14,520 nt of DNA, taken from NCBI GenBank assembly GCA_028277545.1, contig JANQGB010001373.1:1-14520 (forward strand). The letters run 5' to 3'. Source of the DNA: Phycisphaerae bacterium (GTDB lineage Bacteria > Planctomycetota > Phycisphaerae > UBA1845). Below are positions 6,501 to 12,159 of this stretch, one piece after another. The first letter of the stretch is position 1; every line of letters starts with the position of its first letter. The position numbers were made by a program, and so were the translations under genes. The notes beneath the pieces were generated by a model that made no database searches, was not told the DNA's origin, and was given only the letters and a program-made list of their open reading frames with translations.

Positions 6501-8872
6501 AGACGAGCAAAGACACGGATCAGGCGACGCCGCGGAAGAAGCGCGCCACTGGCCGCAGCAAGCGCAAGAAGAAGATGTCAGCCCAGGGGGCGGCGCGGCC
6601 GGCCGATGAGGATAGCGGTGCCGCTCGAGATTCCACGGCGGCCCCGAGCGAATCTGCCGAGCCGCAGGCCGAGGCCCCAGCCAAGTCCTCGACCGGCGCG
6701 CCCGAGAAGAAGGCCAAGGCCAGCAGGCGCAAGCGCACCAAGAAGGCAACCAAGACGGCGGGCACGACCGCGGCGACCTCCAAGGACTCACCTACCGGCA
6801 AGAAGGTCAGGCGCGCCAAGCGGTCCAAGAAGACCACTGACAAGGAGAAGGAGGCCCGGCCTTCGCCGGACGAGGAAGAAGCTGCCGCCAAGCCCGCGGC
6901 ACTGCTGGCCGTGAAGGAACCGGTGCAGCCGGTCGCCAGCGCCGGCGCGGCGCCGGAAGAATCGGGCGCCGACCTCAAGAAACGCGATACCAAACGGCGT
7001 CGCAAAAAAGTCTCCTCATCGGCCCGGACGGAGCAGGAGCGCCGACGGCAACCGGAGGGGCCGCCCGCCAGGAAGCCGGCTGCGGCACCCGTGCCGGCGC
7101 CGCGTGCTCGGCAAGCCGGCGAGGCTACTGCGTTCGGGGCAGGCATCTTCGATCTCGAACCAGAGCCTGAAACTACGTCCGCACCGCCAGCAGTACAGGA
7201 GAAGCCTGCTTCGACAGAAGCGCCTCGGCGTCAGGCGGCCAAGTCGGCAACCAAGACCAAGGCGACTCGATCCAAGCAGCCGGCGAAACAATCCAAAGTT
7301 GCCGAGCTGGGGTCGCCCAAGAGCAAGGGCTCCGGCGCCGACAGCGGTCCTGAGATGATCATTAACGCAGCCTCAGGCGATGAGTGTCGGATCGCGGTGA
7401 TCGAGCGTGGCCGGCTCGAGGAACTATACATCGAGCGGCAGAGCGCCGAATCCCACGTGGGCAGCATCTACAAGGGTCGTGTCACCAATGTTGAGCCGAG
7501 CATCCAGGCGGTTTTCGTGGACTTCGGACAGGCCAAGAACGGTTTCTTGCACATCTCGGACGTACATCCGCAGTACTTCCCCAACGGCGAAGGTGTATCC
7601 GAAGATGTAGGGCGGAAGATTCCCCGCCGGGATCGCCCCCCGATTCAGAAATGCTTCCGGAGAGGCCGCGATGTCGTCGTGCAGGTGACCAAGGAAGGTG
7701 TGGGCACCAAGGGCCCGACCTTGACCACCTACCTGTCAATTCCTGGCCGGTTCCTGGTGATGATGCCGGGAATGAGCCGGCTGGGTGTTTCGCGCAAGAT
7801 CGAAGATGAGGCCGAACGCCGTAGCATGCGCGGAGTGCTGAATGAACTCCCCCTGCCGGAGGGCATGGGCTTCATACTGCGGACAGCGGGACTGGGCAGG
7901 ACCAAGCGAGAGCTCCAGCGCGACCTGAACTACCTGAGCCGTTTGTGGAAAACCATCGCCGAGCGCATTCGCAAGCTTCGATCACCGGCCGAAGTGTACC
8001 AGGAGTCCGACCTGGTCATACGCACCATCCGTGACGTGTTGACCTCGGACTTCAAGCGGATTGTGGTTGACAATGAGACCACGGCGGAGAAGGCCCAGGA
8101 GTTTCTCAAGATCGCTCTGCCGCGGACTCAGAACATGGTCGAGCTGTACCGCGACCCGCAGCCTGTTTTCCACAAGTTCGGGATCGAAGACGAGATCGAC
8201 AAGATCAACTCCCGGTACGTACCGCTGCCGCTGGGTGGTTCGATTGTGATCGAACCCACCGAGGCCATGGTGGCCATCGACGTCAACAGCGGGAAATTCC
8301 GCGACATCGACGACGCCGAGAAGAGCGCCTACCAGATCAACATGCAGGCGGCAGAGGAGATCGCCCGCCAGTTACGACTGCGCGATCTTGGCGGCCTGAT
8401 CGTCTGCGACTTCATTGACCTCCGAGTCGAACGGTACAAACGTGACGTCGAGCGCTGCCTGCGCAATGAGCTCAAGAAACACAAGGAGCGAGCCCGCATC
8501 CTGCGAATGAGCCAGTTCGGCCTCATCGAGATGACCCGGCAGCGACAGCGCTCTTCCATCAAGCGTAGTATCTACACGGAGTGTGCCCACTGCCGGGGGG
8601 CCGGCATGGTCAAGAGCAGCGAGTCCATGTGCCTCGAGGTCATGCGGGTGTTGCAGTTAGCCGTCCACCAGAAAGGCGTGCGGCTGGTCAAGGTCGCCGT
8701 GTCCCGTGAAGTGGCCAACATGGTGCAGAACCAGAAGCGGGCCCAACTGCACCAGTTGGAGCAGGAGACGAACACCATTATCCGTATACGCGGCGAGGGA
8801 CTCTACGCAACCGACCAGATCCATTGCGAGTGTGAAGACGAGCGCGGCAGACCGATCAAGTCGCCGACGTGA
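6491..8872 (+). CDS. rng: Ribonuclease G/E family endoribonuclease with long N-terminal tail
   Basis: This endoribonuclease would initiate mRNA decay and process rRNA/tRNA precursors. Residues 1-288 are a low-complexity Lys/Ala/Pro/Glu tail with several basic clusters. The RNase G-like core follows: S1 domain ('VGSIYKGRVTNVEPSIQAVFVDFG', about 322-415), RNase H-like and DNase I-like regions, catalytic Asp597 in 'AIDVNSGK' and Asp640 in 'LIVCDFIDL' (Asp303 and Asp346 of E. coli RNase E), and the zinc-link pair Cys698/Cys701 in 'CAHCRGAGM'. The core ends at residue 793 with a short RNase G-type C-terminus. E. coli RNase E has its scaffold tail at the C-terminus; here the disordered tail is at the N-terminus, as is also known in some other phyla. 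It may bind RNA and partner proteins. The gene overlaps DUF2344 by 10 bp and the next gene by 4 bp (GTGA). It could be named rne instead. Confidence 0.93.
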   Translation: MAIETSKDTDQATPRKKRATGRSKRKKKMSAQGAARPADEDSGAARDSTAAPSESAEPQAEAPAKSSTGAPEKKAKASRRKRTKKATKTAGTTAATSKDSPTGKKVRRAKRSKKTTDKEKEARPSPDEEEAAAKPAALLAVKEPVQPVASAGAAPEESGADLKKRDTKRRRKKVSSSARTEQERRRQPEGPPARKPAAAPVPAPRARQAGEATAFGAGIFDLEPEPETTSAPPAVQEKPASTEAPRRQAAKSATKTKATRSKQPAKQSKVAELGSPKSKGSGADSGPEMIINAASGDECRIAVIERGRLEELYIERQSAESHVGSIYKGRVTNVEPSIQAVFVDFGQAKNGFLHISDVHPQYFPNGEGVSEDVGRKIPRRDRPPIQKCFRRGRDVVVQVTKEGVGTKGPTLTTYLSIPGRFLVMMPGMSRLGVSRKIEDEAERRSMRGVLNELPLPEGMGFILRTAGLGRTKRELQRDLNYLSRLWKTIAERIRKLRSPAEVYQESDLVIRTIRDVLTSDFKRIVVDNETTAEKAQEFLKIALPRTQNMVELYRDPQPVFHKFGIEDEIDKINSRYVPLPLGGSIVIEPTEAMVAIDVNSGKFRDIDDAEKSAYQINMQAAEEIARQLRLRDLGGLIVCDFIDLRVERYKRDVERCLRNELKKHKERARILRMSQFGLIEMTRQRQRSSIKRSIYTECAHCRGAGMVKSSESMCLEVMRVLQLAVHQKGVRLVKVAVSREVANMVQNQKRAQLHQLEQETNTIIRIRGEGLYATDQIHCECEDERGRPIKSPT

Positions 8873-9576
8873 TCCCGACGGAATCCAGCCCTCAGGCGCA
8901 CGATCAGATGGCAGGAATGCAGCAAAGCCCGGTCAAAGAGTCTCCTGGTCTCCGGATGGCAGCGGCGGCTACGGCCTTGCTGCTGCCGGCACTAATGGGC
9001 ACGTCTTGCGAACAGCGAGTCGCTATCGACGACTACCCGCCCAACTCGCTGCGAGTGCGATTCGTAGCCGCCGACCGGTATACCGACTGCCTGATAGCTT
9101 CCGCGGTCATGTGCGCCAACTACGTGCTGGACTCGCCGAGGTTCAGCCAGGCTGAAGTTCGCGACGAAATGGCCTCAGCCGGCCTGGATGGCGCCCGGAT
9201 CGGAGATCTTAAAGCTTGGCTGGAGTCGCAGGGTGTTAGCGTTGTCCCCCTGAAGGGGAACCTGTCCGGCGATCAGCCGACCGGCCTCGGCTGGTGGTTA
9301 CTCGTACGCGGCTATCCGGTCATCTGTGTGGTGAACAAATTCGCCGGGAATGCCGAATATAATCATGCGGTCCTGGTTATCGGCATCGAGATGGACGATG
9401 CCACCGGCGAACCTCGGTCCTGGTACATATTGGATCCAGCCTCTCCCCGGCGTATTGAGCACTGGGATCGTCTGATGTTCGAGCATTACTGGGGCTCCGG
9501 CATGAACGTTATGCTTCCGCTCTTCGAAGCACCGCCCGAAGCCGCCGCCCCGACAACAGCGGGAGTATCCCTATGA
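8869..9576 (+). CDS. Exported C39-like cysteine peptidase-fold protein
   Basis: A hydrophobic stretch at residues 30-43 (MAAAATALLLPALM) followed by GTSC (Cys47) suggests a signal peptide, possibly a lipoprotein one. The lipobox is poor because Gly, not Leu, is at -3. The mature part has the papain-like C39 layout: Cys74 in 'YTDCLIASAVMCANYV' starting a helix, His166 in 'NHAVLVIGI', and Asp189 in 'WYILDPA'. The usual 'Q..(D)CGP' sequence is changed to 'RYTDCLIAS', without the oxyanion Gln and the Gly-Pro, so peptidase activity is uncertain. Starts at ATG 8908 and ATG 8956 are also possible; the GTG at 8869 overlaps the RNase stop as GTGA. The next gene overlaps by ATGA. The pairing with a small exported protein recalls the PA2778/PA2779 pair of pseudomonads, but that is only a loose likeness. 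Its target is unknown. Confidence 0.65.
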   Translation: MIPTESSPQAHDQMAGMQQSPVKESPGLRMAAAATALLLPALMGTSCEQRVAIDDYPPNSLRVRFVAADRYTDCLIASAVMCANYVLDSPRFSQAEVRDEMASAGLDGARIGDLKAWLESQGVSVVPLKGNLSGDQPTGLGWWLLVRGYPVICVVNKFAGNAEYNHAVLVIGIEMDDATGEPRSWYILDPASPRRIEHWDRLMFEHYWGSGMNVMLPLFEAPPEAAAPTTAGVSL

Positions 9577-9878
9577 AAGCCACGTCAGTAGGCCTCGCAG
9601 CGGTTCTCTGCTTGACGGCCACAACCGCAACCTTTGGAACAGATGCGGCTGACAAGCCCGCGGTTGCACCGCCGCCGCGCCCGCTGCCCATAACGGCCAC
9701 CCAGGCCGAGGCACTCGAGCAACTGTCCGCCACCCCGGAGTATGCTGTGGCGGCGGACACGCGCGCCTCCTACAGCCCGGAAGCCTCACGCAAGATGACT
9801 GACCTCAGTGCCGCCGCTGTTCAGCTAGGGATACCCGGTACGATCCTGGCTCTGCTGATTGCTGCCGCACCGCTGTGA
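9573..9878 (+). CDS. Small exported protein with C-terminal hydrophobic segment, unknown
   Basis: I do not recognise this 101-residue protein. It has a typical signal peptide (MKATSVGLAAVLCLTATTAT, cleavage perhaps near residue 25) and a Pro/Ala-rich stretch (KPAVAPPPRPLP). A short polar helix-prone region follows (TQAEALEQLSATPEYAVAAD), and the C-terminus is hydrophobic (LGIPGTILALLIAAAPL) and could be a membrane anchor. Its ATG overlaps the preceding stop codon as ATGA, so it is probably translated with the C39-like protein and may be its partner or substrate. It is the last gene of the plus-strand run; the convergent topoisomerase VI A gene ends only 27 bp further on. No intrinsic terminator with a T-run is visible in that gap. 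Confidence 0.6.
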   Translation: MKATSVGLAAVLCLTATTATFGTDAADKPAVAPPPRPLPITATQAEALEQLSATPEYAVAADTRASYSPEASRKMTDLSAAAVQLGIPGTILALLIAAAPL

Positions 9879-9905
9879 CTTCACGCAGCCAGGCGCGCCG
9901 GCCAC

Positions 9906-11054
9906 TCAGTCGAGCCATTCCTTCTGGTGCTTGAGTTTGTGGGGGACGTACTCCTCGGTGACGAAGCTCAACGACTTGGAGCACATGGCCTCGACCTCCA
10001 TCTTGAAACCGTTGGCCAGCAGTTTCTTGATCTCCCTCTTCCATAGTCGCTTGCCCTGGAACCAGGGGTAGCCCAGGATCTGCTTGGAGCGCTTAACATC
10101 GTTGGCGTCCAGGTCGATCTTGACGTCATCGGTCAGGCCGAATCTCTCGTAATCGAAGGCCGATACGCCGATGTACCGGGCGTCCGGTATGGCCATGCGG
10201 GACGACTCGAAGGCCAGGTTGATCGAGCCCTGCCGAATCACCGAGTAGATGTAATACCCCCAGGGATCGTTATCGAGCAGCACGTAGACCGGCAGTCTCA
10301 ACTCGTTGTGCAGGCGGTGCAGCAGGCGGCGCACGCCGCGGGGGGGCTGGCCGCCGCCATGGGTGAGGATGCACTTGTGCTGCTCCCAAAAGCGGTCCTC
10401 GACGAAGCGCCGCCAGACGGTGTCCTTTTCGACGTGCAGGACGAACTTGGCCTTGCACTTATTGAACTGGATGACTTCCGGTTCGACGATTCCCGGGATG
10501 GCGTAGCCTCCGCTGCCCAGCCGGGTGGCGTCGATGGTGTCTCCGCTATCGACGAAGGTGAGTTCGCCCATTAGTGCACCTCGGCCGGCGGCGAATATGT
10601 GAAGTTCCTCGCGCAGAGCCTCGACGGCCACTTCCAGGTCCTCGAGCACGGGGTCGGAGTCGCTCTGGTCGTCGAAGGTCTTCTCATTCGTGCCCTTGAT
10701 AGTGTGCTTGGCCAGGTAGTAAATCTGCCGGATGCTGGCAGTCTTGTCCTGATCAACCAGGTCCTTGCACTTCGAGGCCACGAGCAAAGTCTGCATGAAC
10801 CGCTTGGCCTGCCCGTAATTGAAGAAGTTGCGACACTGGGTCTTGTCGCCCATCTCGATGTAACGGGTCTTCTCGTTGAAGCTCACGTTACTGAGGGCCC
10901 GGATGGGAATATCCACGTGGGGGTCGCGCTTGGCGAAGGCCTCCTCCGCCACGCTGCGGGCCAGTCGTTCGATTTTGGCGCCGGTGTCGATCTTACGCTT
11001 GCCGGACGGTTTCCGGCGCTTGGCGGTCTTCTTGGGCGCTGCCTTCTTGGCCAT
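9906..11054 (-). CDS. top6A: DNA topoisomerase VI subunit A (Spo11-like)
   Basis: Topoisomerase VI is a type IIB enzyme that makes and reseals double-strand breaks with two-base overhangs; subunit A cuts. The 382-residue protein has a basic Lys/Arg-rich N-terminus (1-22) and the winged-helix CAP domain with the catalytic tyrosine in 'TASIRQIYYLAK' (Tyr112 or Tyr113, next to each other). The Toprim domain follows, with the acidic metal site: Glu209 in 'FVLHVEKDTVW' and Asp261/Asp263 in 'YVLLDNDPWGYYIY'. The family is near 370-390 residues, so it looks complete and active. The ATG is preceded by AAGGA at good spacing. The enzyme is usual in archaea and plants and uncommon in bacteria. It lies last in the order top6B-methyltransferase-top6A, separated from its partner by an unrelated gene, with 58 bp to the methyltransferase. 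Confidence 0.95.
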   Translation of the reverse strand: MAKKAAPKKTAKRRKPSGKRKIDTGAKIERLARSVAEEAFAKRDPHVDIPIRALSNVSFNEKTRYIEMGDKTQCRNFFNYGQAKRFMQTLLVASKCKDLVDQDKTASIRQIYYLAKHTIKGTNEKTFDDQSDSDPVLEDLEVAVEALREELHIFAAGRGALMGELTFVDSGDTIDATRLGSGGYAIPGIVEPEVIQFNKCKAKFVLHVEKDTVWRRFVEDRFWEQHKCILTHGGGQPPRGVRRLLHRLHNELRLPVYVLLDNDPWGYYIYSVIRQGSINLAFESSRMAIPDARYIGVSAFDYERFGLTDDVKIDLDANDVKRSKQILGYPWFQGKRLWKREIKKLLANGFKMEVEAMCSKSLSFVTEEYVPHKLKHQKEWLD

Positions 11055-11112
11055 AACACGGTCCTTGAATGGAAATCATTGCCGGGATGCTCTTGCCGGG
11101 GAGTTCAGCAGT

Positions 11113-12039
11113 CTACAGCTTGTCGAAGCTCAACTGGTGCTGATCCGTGCCCGTCTTGCGGCGGGCCTGTGACGCCCGGCGCCCATTGGTCGGCGTGGGC
11201 GGGGCAGAACTCAGCCCATTCTCGGGCCCGACGAGAGCATCACCCGGCGAGACGGATCGCAGCCGCTGGCGAATCTGTTTGACGTAGTCTGCCGAGAGCT
11301 CGAAGCCGAGGTAGTGACGGTTCAGCTTCTTGGCAACCGCCAGCGTTGTCCCGCTTCCCCCGAACGGGTCGAGGACTGTCTGGCCCTCATCGGAGCAAGC
11401 CCGGATGACCCTGCCCAGCAGTTGCTCGGGCATTTGGCAGCCGTGCCATCCCTGGCGCTCCTTGAAGGTCCCGCATACGCGGGAGAAGAACCAGGTGTCC
11501 TCTTCGGCCCCGAACCCGTCGGGTACGTCCTGTGGCCGCAGAATCCAGGTATCGTCCGGGACGCGGCCCTTGGACACCGCCCGCTTGTCGCCGTAGACCA
11601 ACTGCCTGGCCGACGGCACGCGAATTGCGTCGGCATTGAAGGTGAAGTCCCGGGCGTCCTTTACAAAGTGGAACAGGTGGGCGTGACTGCGCGTAAACTT
11701 GTACTTGCAGTGAACCCCGAAGGTGTAGTACCAGACTACCCAGCTCCGACAGACTAGGCGGCAGTCGTTCTGCAGGATCAGCTTCATCTCGGCAGCGTAT
11801 TCGTCGCCGATCGCCACCCAGAAGCTCCCCGTGGGCGTCAGTGCCTCGCTGACCGCGGCAGTCCACTGCCGGGTCCAGTCCAGGTAGGCATCGTAGCCCT
11901 TGCGGTCGTCGTAGACGTCGTAGTCGTACCCGATGTTGAACGGTGGATCGGCGAAGGCCAGTTCGATCGAGCCGGGCTCGATACGCTTGAGGCCCTTGAG
12001 ACAGTCTTCCTGATAGATTCGATCGATCTGTAGTGACAC
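11113..12039 (-). CDS. Site-specific DNA methyltransferase, beta-type (N6-adenine or N4-cytosine)
   Basis: The 308-residue protein has the catalytic motif IV first ('FADPPFNIGYDYD', DPPF at 31-34) and the S-adenosylmethionine-binding motif I near the end ('VLDPFGGSGTTLAVAKKL', 224-241, then 'YLGFEL'). This order defines the beta class, which includes HinfI and CcrM methylases. Between them lie 'GSFWVAIGDEYAAEMK', 'VVWYYTFG', 'FTRSHAHLFHFVKD' and 'FKERQGWHGCQMPEQLL', features of a widespread family of type II-like methylases. DPPF leaves the target base open (adenine N6 more likely). No restriction endonuclease gene is beside it, so it may be an orphan, regulatory methylase. The GTG start has GGAGGG six bases upstream. 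A Ser/Thr/Pro/Arg-rich tail (about 268-308) ends in HQLSFDKL. It sits between top6B and top6A on the same strand. Confidence 0.9.
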   Translation of the reverse strand: MSLQIDRIYQEDCLKGLKRIEPGSIELAFADPPFNIGYDYDVYDDRKGYDAYLDWTRQWTAAVSEALTPTGSFWVAIGDEYAAEMKLILQNDCRLVCRSWVVWYYTFGVHCKYKFTRSHAHLFHFVKDARDFTFNADAIRVPSARQLVYGDKRAVSKGRVPDDTWILRPQDVPDGFGAEEDTWFFSRVCGTFKERQGWHGCQMPEQLLGRVIRACSDEGQTVLDPFGGSGTTLAVAKKLNRHYLGFELSADYVKQIRQRLRSVSPGDALVGPENGLSSAPPTPTNGRRASQARRKTGTDQHQLSFDKL

Positions 12040-12063
12040 GGGGCGCCCTCCGGTGGCTTCGTG

Positions 12064-12079
12064 CTTAACAGAATGTTAG
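12064..12079. promoter_or_regulatory. Dyad overlapping the methyltransferase promoter (operator candidate)
   Basis: TAACA (12066-12070), GAA, TGTTA (12074-12078) form a perfect 5-bp dyad that overlaps the predicted -10 box and start site of the methyltransferase promoter. It could be an operator or a small hairpin at the mRNA 5' end. It is short and could occur by chance. Confidence 0.3.
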
Positions 12080-12100
12080 TGGCTGTTCCTCGATCTTCAA
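12073..12100 (-). promoter_or_regulatory. Candidate sigma70-type promoter for the methyltransferase
   Basis: On the minus strand TTGAAG (12100-12095) and TAACAT (12078-12073) are spaced by 16 bases, each matching 4/6 of the consensus. Transcription would start near 12066, giving a leader of about 27 bases that contains the GGAGGG ribosome binding site. The methyltransferase and top6A could therefore be expressed separately from top6B. Confidence 0.4.
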
Positions 12101-12146
12101 GCAGGTTGCTCCGCTACGCCAACTGTGCCTGCTTCCGGAGCGGAGC
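12099..12146. repeat. Two interleaved inverted repeats (pseudoknot topology) between top6B and methyltransferase
   Basis: AAGCAGG (12099-12105) pairs with CCTGCTT (12128-12134), and GCTCCGCT (12108-12115) pairs with AGCGGAGC (12139-12146). The arms alternate A-B-A'-B', so as RNA they could form a pseudoknot or two alternative hairpins; as DNA, two competing cruciforms. Loops are 2, 12 and 4 bases. No T-run follows. Location is 14-61 bases downstream of the top6B stop codon in the transcribed direction. Confidence 0.5.
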
Positions 12147-12159
12147 GCCGTTACAGTAT

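Noticed and set aside
9892..9899. GGCGCGCC palindrome in the 27-bp gap between convergent genes
   Set aside because: An 8-base palindrome cannot form a useful hairpin and has no T-run on either side, so I do not call it a terminator.
10599..11282. Plus-strand open frame of 227 codons
   Set aside because: Antisense of the top6A N-terminus and methyltransferase end; it spans the gap between two well-supported genes and has no family pattern.
11113..12039. Restriction-modification system
   Set aside because: Only the methyltransferase is present; the neighbours are clearly topoisomerase VI subunits, not a restriction endonuclease.
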